Shown: in pieces, positions 19,880-25,886 of the stretch | Position numbering within the stretch: position 1 is the stretch's first letter | Layout of the letters: each line of letters starts with the position of its first letter | Assembly (NCBI RefSeq): GCF_030527935.1 | Contig: NZ_JAUMZV010000031.1 | Span: 1 to 25,886 of the forward strand | Direction of reading: 5' to 3' | Origin: Kingella sp. (in: b-proteobacteria) | GTDB taxonomy: Bacteria > Pseudomonadota > Gammaproteobacteria > Burkholderiales > Neisseriaceae | DNA length: 25,886 nt | Notes under the pieces: generated by a model | Database searches by the model: none | What the model was told of the DNA's origin: nothing | Seen by the model: only the letters and a program-made list of their open reading frames with translations | Made by a program: the position numbers and the translations under genes

Positions 19880-21331
19880 ATGGATTGGACAAGTTTGAAT
19901 TTGAGTGCAGCCACACCTGAAATCGTGTTGCTGATTGGGCTATTTGGCGTACTGCTGCTGGATTTGTGGACAAGCGATGAGAACCGTTTTAGCACGCATG
20001 GATTGAGCATTGTTGCCATGCTGGCGGCATCGGGTGCGCAACTGGCGGTGTGGACCAGCACGCCGATTGTGGCGTTCAACGGTTTTTATATTGCCGATGG
20101 CATTTCGCAAGCGGCCAAGCTGGTGGTGTATTTGGCAACGGCGGCGTTGTTTGTGTATGCCAAGCCGTATAACCAACTGCGCGGCATTTTCAAAGGCGAG
20201 TATTACACGCTCGCGATGTTTGCCTGCGCGGGCATGAGCGTGATGATAAGCGCGGGGCATTTTTTGACGGCGTATATTGGCTTGGAGCTGCTGTCGCTGT
20301 CGCTGTATGCCATGATTGCCTTGCAACGCGATTCGGCGCGCGCTGCCGAAGCGGCGTTGAAATATTTTGTGTTGGGCGCGCTGGCTTCGGGCATTTTGCT
20401 ATACGGCGTGTCTATGGTTTACGGCGCAACAGGCAGCCTGAATTTCGCCGATATTTTTCAGGCTGCCCAAAGCGGCAATGTGAACGGCTGGCTGTTGAAA
20501 TTGGGCGTGCTATTTATTGTGGCGGCGGTGGCGTTTAAATTTGGCGCGGTGCCGTTTCATATGTGGGTGCCCGATGTGTATCAAGGTGCACCAACTTCGG
20601 TGGGCGCGTTTATCGGCTCTGTGCCCAAAATTGCCGCGACCATTTTCGCGTTCCGCATTTTGGTGAGCGGCTTGGTGTTGCAAAAGGGCGATTGGCAACT
20701 GCTGTTTGCCGCGCTGGCGGCGTTGTCGCTGCTGCTGGGCAATCTGGCGGCGATTATGCAGACCAATGTGAAACGAATGTTTGCGTTTTCCACCGTGTCG
20801 CATATGGGTTTTGTGCTGCTGGGCTTTGTGGGCGGGCAGATTGGTTTTCAGGCTGCCTTGTACTACGCGATTATCTACGCGCTGATGAGCCTAACAGGCT
20901 TTGGCGTGTTGATGGCGGTGAGCAATCAGCACCACGAATGCAATCAAATCAAAGATTTGGCGGGCTTAAACCAGCGCAATGCGTGGTATGCGTTTTTGAT
21001 GCTACTGGCGTTGTTTAGCATGGCGGGCATTCCGCCGCTGGCGGGCTTTTACGCCAAACTTGCGGTGCTGAAAGCCTTGGTTGCCGCGCCTTATCCGTGG
21101 GCGACTTGGCTGGCGGTGTTTGCCGTGGCGATGAGCTTGGTGGGCGCGTATTATTATTTGCGCGTGGTGCGGGCGATGTATTTTGAAGGTGCGACCCAAC
21201 ACGAGCCGATGAGCGGCACGCTGGCGGCGAAATGGATGTTGTCTCTCAACGCGTTGCTGCTGCTGGCGTGGGGCGTGATGCCCGCTCATTTGATGGAATG
21301 GATTAAAACGGCGGTGGAGCGCGCGTTTTGA
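19880..21331 (+). CDS. nuoN: NADH-quinone oxidoreductase subunit N
   Basis: NuoN is the third antiporter-like subunit of the complex I membrane arm and the last gene of the nuo operon. The 483-residue product has about 14 membrane helices. The channel residues are E136 in AYIGLELLSLSLYAM and K220 in VAFKFGAVPFHMWVPDVYQGAP, with the SHMGFVLLGF signature near 307. The start has AGGTGAAACATG. It contains two uptake sequences, one in each orientation (20431 and 20847). An inverted DUS pair follows and should end the operon. Confidence 0.97.
   Translation: MDWTSLNLSAATPEIVLLIGLFGVLLLDLWTSDENRFSTHGLSIVAMLAASGAQLAVWTSTPIVAFNGFYIADGISQAAKLVVYLATAALFVYAKPYNQLRGIFKGEYYTLAMFACAGMSVMISAGHFLTAYIGLELLSLSLYAMIALQRDSARAAEAALKYFVLGALASGILLYGVSMVYGATGSLNFADIFQAAQSGNVNGWLLKLGVLFIVAAVAFKFGAVPFHMWVPDVYQGAPTSVGAFIGSVPKIAATIFAFRILVSGLVLQKGDWQLLFAALAALSLLLGNLAAIMQTNVKRMFAFSTVSHMGFVLLGFVGGQIGFQAALYYAIIYALMSLTGFGVLMAVSNQHHECNQIKDLAGLNQRNAWYAFLMLLALFSMAGIPPLAGFYAKLAVLKALVAAPYPWATWLAVFAVAMSLVGAYYYLRVVRAMYFEGATQHEPMSGTLAAKWMLSLNALLLLAWGVMPAHLMEWIKTAVERAF
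20431..20442 (+). repeat. DNA uptake sequence within nuoN
   Basis: This exact AGGCAGCCTGAA is translated as part of TGSLNFA. Confidence 0.8.
20847..20858 (-). repeat. DNA uptake sequence within nuoN, reverse orientation
   Basis: TTCAGGCTGCCT is AGGCAGCCTGAA on the minus strand, translated in frame within NuoN. Confidence 0.8.
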
Positions 21332-21344
21332 TTGAATAGTGGAT

Positions 21345-21381
21345 TTCAGGCTGCCTTTTCGTGTGGAATAGGCAGCCTGAA
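21345..21381. terminator. DUS-pair hairpin after nuoN
   Basis: TTCAGGCTGCCT (21345-21356) and AGGCAGCCTGAA (21370-21381) form a 12-bp stem, extended by one T-A pair, with a 13-base loop, 14 bases after the nuoN stop. It is the likely end of the nuo operon. Confidence 0.75.
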
Positions 21382-21400
21382 AGTTTATTTGGATGGGAAG

Positions 21401-21670
21401 ATGGATAAACAAGCTAAGGAAACCGTTAAGCCAAAAGAAAGTTTGGCGGCAAGGGCATTCAAATTTTTGCTGCACCTGTTTGCGGAAATGCTGCCGTATG
21501 CCATTGTGGCGATGCCGATTTTGTTTGGCAAAGCGTTTGCTTCTGCCTTTGCGGCGGTTGGCGTGGCATTATTGCTGATACCGCTTTGGGTATGGCTGTA
21601 TCAGAAATATCAAGATAAAGACAAAGACAAAGCGGGGAGGCAGCCTGAAACGAGATTGGGTTGTGTTTAA
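21401..21670 (+). CDS. Small membrane protein of unknown function
   Basis: An upstream in-frame ATG at 21332 would read through the terminator hairpin, so the ATG at 21401 (preceded by GGATGGGAAG) is preferred, giving 89 residues. The product has a charged N-terminus (MDKQAKETVKPKES), two predicted membrane helices (about residues 25-42 and 45-65) and a very charged stretch (KYQDKDKDKAG). The last residues (GRQPETRLGCV) are partly encoded by an uptake sequence at 21638. I do not recognise a family. Confidence 0.6.
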   Translation: MDKQAKETVKPKESLAARAFKFLLHLFAEMLPYAIVAMPILFGKAFASAFAAVGVALLLIPLWVWLYQKYQDKDKDKAGRQPETRLGCV

Positions 21671-21688
21671 TTGGTTTTCAGGCTGCCT
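21638..21688. terminator. DUS-pair hairpin at the end of the small membrane protein gene
   Basis: AGGCAGCCTGAA (21638-21649) pairs with TTCAGGCTGCCT (21677-21688), 12 bp, with a 27-base loop containing the stop codon of the 21401 gene. Confidence 0.6.
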
Positions 21689-21737
21689 TTGGGCGTGGCA
21701 ACATTATCCCTATTATTTTTGTAAACAAGGTTTGGCG

Positions 21738-22889
21738 ATGAAGCCGTCTGTTCAAATTTCTGCTTTTTCTTGGCTGGCATTGAATTTTTTGGGCTATTAC
21801 TGCGCATTTGGCGTGGTGCAGCCGTTTTTTCCGCTGTGGTTGCAGAGCCATCATTATTCGGAATTTTTTATTGCGTTTGTGATGTCGTCGGCTTATTTGT
21901 TTCGCTTTGCGGGCGGGCTGTGGCTGTCTAAACGGGTGCGGCGGCTGGATGCGCTGTTGCCTACGATTCGCTGGACAACATGGGGCAGCGTGTTGGCGTT
22001 GTTGGCTGCGGCGGCGAGTGTGGATGTGGCATGGTTGTTGGTGGCGGCGATTTGGCTGTTTTTTGCGTTGAATGGCGGCGAGATGCCGTTGAACGAGACG
22101 GCGGCGAGCGCGTGGCAAAAGCAGATTGGCTTGGATTATGGGCGGGTGCGTTTGTTTGGCTCGGGGTCGTATATTTTGGGCGTGTTGTTGGCGGGCTGGG
22201 TGGCGGCGCGGTTGGGCGCGGGGCAGTTGGTTTATTTGATGCTGGCGTTGCTGCTGGCGCATGGGCTGATGCAGTTGCCACGGGCTGCGCCTGCGTTGCA
22301 GAATCGGGCAACGGCGGCGCAGGGAGATGCGTTGGGCTTTGCGGCTTTGCTGCGGCAGCCTGAAACGCGGGGGATGCTGCTGGCGGTGTCGTTGATTCAG
22401 GGCAGCCATGCGGCGTATTACACTTATGGGGTGATTTATTGGCAGGCGGCGGGGATTGCGCCGCAGCAGGTGAGCGCTCTGTGGAGCGCGGCGGTGGTGG
22501 CGGAGATTGTGCTGTTTTTCTTTTCTAAACGTTGGCTGGGTGATGTGGGGATTGTGCGGTTGATGCGGGTTTCGGCGGTGCTGACGGCAGGGCGGTGGCT
22601 GGTGATGGCGGCGACGGTGAACCCTTGGCTGCTGTTGGGGGTGCAACTGTTGCACGCGGCGGGGTTTAGTTTGTCGCATTTTGCGATGGTGCGCTTTATT
22701 GTGCGGCAGCCTGAAAAGGATATGGCGCGGTTGCAGGCGTTGTATATTGGCATGGCGAGTTGCGTGGCGGTGGCGGGCTTGACGCTGCTGGCGGGCGGGC
22801 TGTATCAGGTGCAGCCGCGTTGGGCGTTTGCGGCGATGAGTGTGTTTGCGCTGGCGGCGTGGGCGGTGTTGCTGAAAAGGGTGGAGTAG
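21738..22889 (+). CDS. MFS transporter, HcaT-like
   Basis: The product from the ATG at 21738 has 383 residues and about 12 membrane helices. It resembles the phenylpropionate permease (HcaT) branch of the major facilitator superfamily, which has an N-terminal FLGYYCAFGVVQPFFPLWLQ motif and an NGGEMPLNETAASAW segment. An earlier in-frame ATG at 21663 overlaps a terminator hairpin and gives an unlikely N-terminus. The true substrate is not known; many bacterial members of this branch are poorly characterised. It contains two near-match uptake sequences (CGGCAGCCTGAA near 22354 and 22704) in frame. Confidence 0.85.
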   Translation: MKPSVQISAFSWLALNFLGYYCAFGVVQPFFPLWLQSHHYSEFFIAFVMSSAYLFRFAGGLWLSKRVRRLDALLPTIRWTTWGSVLALLAAAASVDVAWLLVAAIWLFFALNGGEMPLNETAASAWQKQIGLDYGRVRLFGSGSYILGVLLAGWVAARLGAGQLVYLMLALLLAHGLMQLPRAAPALQNRATAAQGDALGFAALLRQPETRGMLLAVSLIQGSHAAYYTYGVIYWQAAGIAPQQVSALWSAAVVAEIVLFFFSKRWLGDVGIVRLMRVSAVLTAGRWLVMAATVNPWLLLGVQLLHAAGFSLSHFAMVRFIVRQPEKDMARLQALYIGMASCVAVAGLTLLAGGLYQVQPRWAFAAMSVFALAAWAVLLKRVE

Positions 22890-22895
22890 GGAGCA

Positions 22896-22907
22896 AGGCA
22901 GCCTGAA
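22896..22907 (+). repeat. DNA uptake sequence after the MFS gene
   Basis: This is an exact AGGCAGCCTGAA, seven bases after the stop. It opens a gene-free stretch (22890-23376) that otherwise holds the MITE-like element and two DUS hairpins. Confidence 0.8.
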
Positions 22908-22961
22908 AATGGGTTGTGGCTTTAACCATGCGTCTCGTGCCAGCGGGGCACTTACTGTTCG

Positions 22962-23158
22962 GTGGTATCCTAAAAAGTATGTACACCGCTGTTTTCTCTC
23001 GCCGCTGGTGGGGAAGGGTTAGGGTAGTTGTTTAATCCACCTGCCACCCCCATCCTAACCTTCTCCCGCCAGCGGGGGAAGGAACAGATTGTCGGATTTT
23101 TAACCAATGCTGTTTGCCATCAACCATTATCAAGCCAGCATACTTTTTAGGACACCAC
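22962..23158. mobile_element. 197-bp MITE-like element with 20-bp terminal inverted repeats
   Basis: GTGGTATCCTAAAAAGTATG (22962-22981) and the reverse complement of 23139-23158 differ at one base of 20. Inside, around 23011-23090, is an imperfect inverted repeat built of GCTGG-G-GGG-AAGG-TTAGG sequences, giving a long possible hairpin. It encodes no protein. No clear target duplication is seen. It is best read as a non-autonomous transposable element whose parent IS carries GTCCTAAAAAGT-type ends. Confidence 0.65.
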
Positions 23159-23195
23159 TAAAAATCGTTTGGCTCAACAGCAAGCGGTTTTGGTT

Positions 23196-23232
23196 TTCAG
23201 GCTGCCTTTGCGATGCTTAAAGGCAGCCTGAA
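23196..23232. terminator. DUS-pair hairpin in the intergenic region
   Basis: TTCAGGCTGCCT (23196-23207) and AGGCAGCCTGAA (23221-23232) are inverted 12-mers with 13 bases between. The stem extends to 14 bp including the flanking TTT/AAA-type bases and the AAG pair. Which gene it would end is unclear. Confidence 0.5.
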
Positions 23233-23310
23233 ACGTTTGAACTACGGCAATGGAAAGAATGGGTATGGCGGCGATACGCCATGTTCTGTTTCAAATTACG
23301 CGGATGATTG

Positions 23311-23350
23311 CGGCAGCCTGAAACGGATTAAAGTGCGTTTCAGGCTGCCT
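23311..23350 (-). terminator. DUS-pair hairpin downstream of queC
   Basis: GGCAGCCTGAAAC (23312-23324) pairs perfectly with GTTTCAGGCTGCC (23337-23349), a 13-bp stem with a 12-base loop. It lies 26 bp past the queC stop on the minus strand and is well placed as its terminator. Confidence 0.7.
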
Positions 23351-23376
23351 TTAATACCCGCAACAACGGCGCAACC

Positions 23377-24033
23377 CTAGCTCCCGCCCCGTTCCGCCAA
23401 ATATTCTTGCAAACCGCGTTCGCGCAGCACGCAGGCGGGGCATTGGTGGCAGCCGCCGTCCACGCCCATGTAGCAGGTGTGGGTGTGCGCTCGGATGTAG
23501 TCAAACGCGCCGAGCTTGTCGGCGAGTGCCCATGTTTGCTTTTTGGTGAGCCACATCAGCGGGGTGCGGATGTCAAAGGGGTAGTCCATGGCGAGATTAA
23601 GCGTTACGTTCATGGATTTGATGAACACGTCGCGGCAGTCGGGGTAGCCTGAAAAGTCGGTTTCGCACACGCCTGTGTATAGGCGGTGGATGCCTTGCGC
23701 TTTGGCGTGGATGGCGGCGTAGAGCAGAAATAGGGCGTTGCGCCCGTCCACAAAGGTGTTGGGCGTGTTGCCTGCTGGTTGGATGGCGGCGTGGCTGTCC
23801 ATCAGCGCGTTGTGGGTGATGCTGCCCAGCAGCGATAAATCCAACACGGTGTGCGGCACGCCCAAATCTTGCGCTATCCATGCGGCGCGTTGCAGCTCAA
23901 TGGCGTGGCGTTGCCCGTAGTGGAAGCTGATGGTTTGCACGTTGCCTGCGCCGCAATCAGCGATGGCTTGGAATAAACAGGTGGTGGAATCTTGTCCACC
24001 CGAAAAGATAACGAGTGCGGTGGCTGGGGACAT
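23377..24033 (-). CDS. queC: 7-cyano-7-deazaguanine synthase
   Basis: QueC converts 7-carboxy-7-deazaguanine to preQ0 with ATP and ammonia, in the pathway to the modified tRNA base queuosine. The 218-residue product starts MSPATALVIFSGGQDSTTCL, with the PP-loop FSGGQDS at residues 10-16. It keeps the zinc ligands C187, C195, C198 and C201 in the DGGCHQCPAC region. The ATG at 24033 is chosen because the longer open frame upstream is Pro/Thr-rich and antisense to dsbB. An uptake sequence (24034-24045) sits directly before the start and seems to supply the AAGG. It is divergent from dsbB with 65 bp between starts. Confidence 0.95.
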   Translation of the reverse strand: MSPATALVIFSGGQDSTTCLFQAIADCGAGNVQTISFHYGQRHAIELQRAAWIAQDLGVPHTVLDLSLLGSITHNALMDSHAAIQPAGNTPNTFVDGRNALFLLYAAIHAKAQGIHRLYTGVCETDFSGYPDCRDVFIKSMNVTLNLAMDYPFDIRTPLMWLTKKQTWALADKLGAFDYIRAHTHTCYMGVDGGCHQCPACVLRERGLQEYLAERGGS

Positions 24034-24045
24034 TTCAGGCTGCCT
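24034..24045 (-). repeat. DNA uptake sequence at the queC start
   Basis: AGGCAGCCTGAA on the minus strand is directly followed by the ATG of queC, so the AAGG at its start is the only Shine-Dalgarno-like sequence at a plausible distance. Confidence 0.75.
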
Positions 24046-24098
24046 TGTGGGAAAATTAGGATTATACTTCGCGGTTTTAATGATTTTGGAATGACAAC

Positions 24099-24623
24099 AT
24101 GAGTTTAGTGAATAAATTGCGGGCGATGCCGCGCTATCGTTTGACGGTGCTGCTGGTGTTTTTGGTGGCGGCGGGCGGCGTGTGCGGCTCGTTTTTTGGG
24201 CAATATGTGCTGAAAATGCATCCGTGTGTGATGTGCATTCAGCAGCGTTTGGCGTTGGTGGTTGCCATGTTGATGGCTCTGCTGTGCCTTGCGTTGCCGC
24301 ATCGCAAGCTGCTGGGGCGCACGCTGGCGGCGGTGTTGATTTCTGCGCCTGCGGCGTTTGGCGCGTGGGTGGCGGCAAAGCAGATTCATTTGCAATCGCT
24401 GCCGCCTGCCGAGCAGCCTGATTGCGGTGCGCCGCTGTCGTTTGTGCTAAAAAACAAGCCGTTGTTTAAATTATATGAACCGCTGTTGCGCGGCGATTCG
24501 GGCTTTTGCGGCGAAGTGCATAAGGTGTTGGGCGTGTCGCTGCCTGTGTGGAGCGTGATGTTTTTTGCGGCGGTGTTGCTGATTGTGTGGGTGATGTGGT
24601 TGCGCACGTTTAAACAGTCGTGA
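24099..24623 (+). CDS. dsbB: Disulfide bond formation protein B
   Basis: DsbB is an inner-membrane protein that reoxidises DsbA and passes the electrons to quinone. The 174-residue product has four membrane helices. It has both redox cysteine pairs: C43/C46 in HPCVMCIQQR on the first periplasmic loop, and C109/C137 (PDCGAP and GFCGEV) on the second loop. The start at 24099 has GGA upstream. Complex I and DsbB share the same quinone pool, but the adjacency probably has no special meaning. It is divergent from queC. Confidence 0.95.
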   Translation: MSLVNKLRAMPRYRLTVLLVFLVAAGGVCGSFFGQYVLKMHPCVMCIQQRLALVVAMLMALLCLALPHRKLLGRTLAAVLISAPAAFGAWVAAKQIHLQSLPPAEQPDCGAPLSFVLKNKPLFKLYEPLLRGDSGFCGEVHKVLGVSLPVWSVMFFAAVLLIVWVMWLRTFKQS

Positions 24624-24633
24624 TGAGATAAGG

Positions 24634-24707
24634 CAGCCTTGCCCCCTTTGTCCAAATCTTTGATTTGGGTTATAAAGGGGTATGCCGCAGAGCGATGCGC
24701 AAGGCTG
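24634..24707. terminator. Nested hairpin between dsbB and ubiG
   Basis: CAGCCTTGC (24634-24642) pairs with GCAAGGCTG (24699-24707). Inside it CCCCTTT (24643-24649) pairs with AAAGGGG (24674-24680), and CCAAATC pairs with GATTTGG across TTT (24652-24668). This could be a dsbB terminator or the fold of a small dispersed repeat. Confidence 0.45.
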
Positions 24708-24727
24708 AAAACACCGCTATCCCATTT

Positions 24728-24739
24728 TTCAGGCTGCCT
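24728..24739 (-). repeat. DNA uptake sequence upstream of ubiG
   Basis: TTCAGGCTGCCT is an exact common-form DUS on the minus strand, followed by a T run. Confidence 0.8.
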
Positions 24740-24761
24740 TTTTGTAAACAAGGAGAACAAA

Positions 24762-25481
24762 ATGACCCACGAAAAAACCATCAACGTTGACCCCAGCGAA
24801 ATCGCCAAGTTCAGCCAAATCGCCGATAAATGGTGGGACAAAACAGGCGAGTTCAAACCGCTGCACGACATCAACCCCCTGCGCTTGGACTACATTGACC
24901 AACACGCCAACTTGGCAGGCAAGGCGGTGCTGGATGTGGGCTGTGGCGGCGGCATATTGTCGGAAAGCATGGCGCGGCATGGCGCGGCAAGTGTGTTGGG
25001 CGTGGACATGGCGGAGCTTTCGCTGAAAACCGCGCAGGCGCACGCCGATGCCGAGCGCGTGGGCAACATCGCCTATCGCTGCGTGAGCGTGGAAGATTTG
25101 GCGGCGGAAATGCCGCAGTCGTTTGACGTGGTAACGTGCATGGAAATGCTGGAACACGTGCCCGACCCCGCTTCCATCATCCGCGCCTGCGCCAAGCTGG
25201 CAAAGCGCGATGGCTGGGTGTTTTTTTCCACCATCAACCGCAATCCCAAATCGTATCTGCACGCGGTGCTGGGCGCGGAATATGTGCTCAACCTTGTGCC
25301 CAAAGGTACGCACGATTGGCAAAAATTTATCACGCCATCCGAATTGGCACGCATGGCGCGGCTGGCTGGGCTGGACGTGGTGGACACGCGCGGGATGTCG
25401 TTTAACTTGCTCACGCGGCAGTATTTTTTGCAGGATGATGTGAGCGTGAATTATATGGTGGCGTGTAAAGCGGCAGCCTGA
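24762..25481 (+). CDS. ubiG: Ubiquinone biosynthesis O-methyltransferase
   Basis: UbiG catalyses both O-methylations in ubiquinone synthesis, using S-adenosylmethionine. The ATG at 24762 is chosen over the earlier in-frame ATG at 24639 because it has a strong AAGGAG and gives 239 residues, the family length. The N-terminus (PSEIAKFSQIADKWWD) and GEFKPLHDINPLRL are typical of UbiG. Motif I is LDVGCGGGILSE (57-68), and VTCMEMLEHVPDP and FFSTINRNPKSYL follow. The product helps supply the quinone used by complex I and DsbB. A large palindrome follows the stop. Confidence 0.95.
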   Translation: MTHEKTINVDPSEIAKFSQIADKWWDKTGEFKPLHDINPLRLDYIDQHANLAGKAVLDVGCGGGILSESMARHGAASVLGVDMAELSLKTAQAHADAERVGNIAYRCVSVEDLAAEMPQSFDVVTCMEMLEHVPDPASIIRACAKLAKRDGWVFFSTINRNPKSYLHAVLGAEYVLNLVPKGTHDWQKFITPSELARMARLAGLDVVDTRGMSFNLLTRQYFLQDDVSVNYMVACKAAA

Positions 25482-25505
25482 AAACGGGGCGGGATGGGCA
25501 GCAAA

Positions 25506-25595
25506 AGGCAGCCTGCGGAGCGTAGCGGAGTTACGAAGTTAAAACGATGTTTACCGTTTTAACTTCGTAACTCCGCTACGCTCCGCAGGCTGCCT
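25506..25595. repeat. Perfect 41-bp inverted repeat with an 8-base loop after ubiG
   Basis: Bases 25506-25546 are the exact reverse complement of 25555-25595, with ATGTTTAC between. The outer ends are DUS-like (AGGCAGCCTGC), and the inner part reads GGAGCGTAGCGGAGTTACG then AAGTTAAAACG. It could end ubiG transcription, but it is much longer than a normal terminator and looks like a small mobile or extragenic palindromic element. Confidence 0.85.
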
Positions 25596-25716
25596 AATGT
25601 GTGAATTCATATCATTCTTTCTCCATGCGAGACACGGCGTTTCGGTTATCGCGCTGTTTGGCGGCGCGGTTTGAAGCTAGACTGCCGCCTTTGCAATCAA
25701 CACAGAAAGATTTCCC

Positions 25717-25848
25717 CTGAACAAATTCATCGCCACCATCACGCTTGCTTTGGGCTTAACCGCTGGCTTGCCCGCGCCGGCAGACAACGCCGCCGCCGAT
25801 GCCCATGCCGTTTCCGCCGTTGCGGCAAAAGATTTGGGGCTGTCCTAG
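25717..25848 (+). pseudogene. 5' fragment of a gene for an exported protein, cut by the IS end
   Basis: From a CTG at 25717 the frame reads NKFIATITLALGLTAG then LPAPADNAAADAHAVSAVAA, a clear signal peptide and start of a mature Ala/Asp-rich region. It enters the IS end, where TAG (25846-25848) stops it. No ATG, GTG or TTG is found in frame after the previous stop at 25678. So either CTG is used or the original ATG has been lost. What the full protein was cannot be told. Confidence 0.6.
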
Positions 25849-25886
25849 ATAACTAGGATAAATTACTTCTTACCAATTGTTTTAAA
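25833..25886. mobile_element. Insertion sequence end (terminal inverted repeat, right copy)
   Basis: This is the reverse complement of bases 1-54 at 45 of 54 positions, with 25833-25858 perfect. The two ends differ mainly in an internal stretch (18-23 counted from the outer edge), as do the left and right ends of a real IS. Confidence 0.65.

Noticed and set aside
21332..21400. Longer N-terminus for the small membrane protein (start at 21332)
   Set aside because: It would translate through the nuoN terminator hairpin and gives a DUS-coded, non-natural N-terminus; the ATG at 21401 is better placed.
21663..21737. Upstream start of the MFS transporter
   Set aside because: It overlaps a DUS hairpin and the end of the previous gene; the ATG at 21738 matches the family start.
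24034..24378. Extension of the queC frame by 115 residues
   Set aside because: The extension is Pro/Thr/Ala-rich, lies antisense to the dsbB 5' half, and the QueC family starts just before the PP-loop, as from 24033.
1..25886. CRISPR array
   Set aside because: The many short repeats are uptake sequences at irregular spacing and in both orientations; no regular repeat-spacer unit was seen.
1..25886. Secretion machinery genes (VirB/VirD4, T6SS) or a relaxase in the window
   Set aside because: None was found; the delivery system for the putative effectors must be encoded elsewhere, if it exists.

Overview
This window looks like chromosomal DNA from a member of the Neisseriaceae, most likely Kingella or a close relative. 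The main clue is the very high density of the 12-mer AGGCAGCCTGAA and its relatives, which match the Kingella/Simonsiella-type DNA uptake sequence (DUS) dialects as I remember them. Other clues are a dRS3-type repeat (ATTCCC-N8-GGGAAT) and Neisseria-like NuoF-N, DsbB, QueC and UbiG proteins. Both ends carry the same 54-bp sequence in inverted orientation (45/54 identical, 26 bp perfect), which looks like the two ends of an insertion sequence. Each end cuts a gene, so the window is probably a whole contig broken at IS copies, or a segment lying between two copies.

The backbone is the distal part of the NADH:quinone oxidoreductase (complex I) operon, in the order nuoF, G, H, I, J, K, L, M, N, all on the + strand. 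It is followed by a small membrane protein, an MFS transporter, queC (minus strand), dsbB and ubiG. The nuo genes appear intact and keep their key cluster-ligand or proton-channel residues. The operon is nevertheless split by accessory DNA at four junctions. nuoH/nuoI holds a flavodoxin-fold oxidoreductase, a YciI-like protein and a dRS3-bearing repeat element. nuoI/nuoJ holds about 4.7 kb with an unknown gene, two lipoprotein/effector pairs and a coiled-coil membrane protein. nuoK/nuoL holds a frameshifted secreted-protein gene and a PD-(D/E)XK-like protein. nuoL/nuoM holds a degenerating tandem effector/immunity array.

The most interesting content is a family of three proteins without signal peptides at 8712-9779, 10231-11007 and 17208-18023. 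Their N-terminal parts are unrelated: one unrecognised, one glucosaminidase-like, one NlpC/P60-like. All three end in the same roughly 50-residue helical module followed by a short polar tail ending in basic residues. Each lies just downstream of one or more genes for exported proteins: two lipoproteins, and a duplicated six-cysteine secreted protein. I read these as interbacterial toxins aimed at the periplasm or cell wall, with periplasmic immunity proteins. The shared C-terminus would be a sorting signal for a secretion machine encoded elsewhere; a type IV system is the best analogy, because the layout resembles X-Tfe/X-Tfi pairs, but the module does not look like the published XVIPCD. A coiled-coil, single-span membrane protein overlaps the stop of the glucosaminidase gene and may be part of the system.

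The nuoL/nuoM array keeps fossils of earlier rearrangement: an isolated 3' end of an immunity gene, and a 34-codon ORF that joins the 5' end of the NlpC/P60 effector to the 3' end of an immunity gene. Repeats are abundant: uptake sequences of several dialects, many paired as terminator-like hairpins; a 197-bp MITE-like element; a 212-bp inverted-repeat element with two dRS3 copies; and a perfect 41-bp palindrome arm pair after ubiG. No rRNA, tRNA or CRISPR array was recognised. All family assignments come from reading the sequence; no database search was run.
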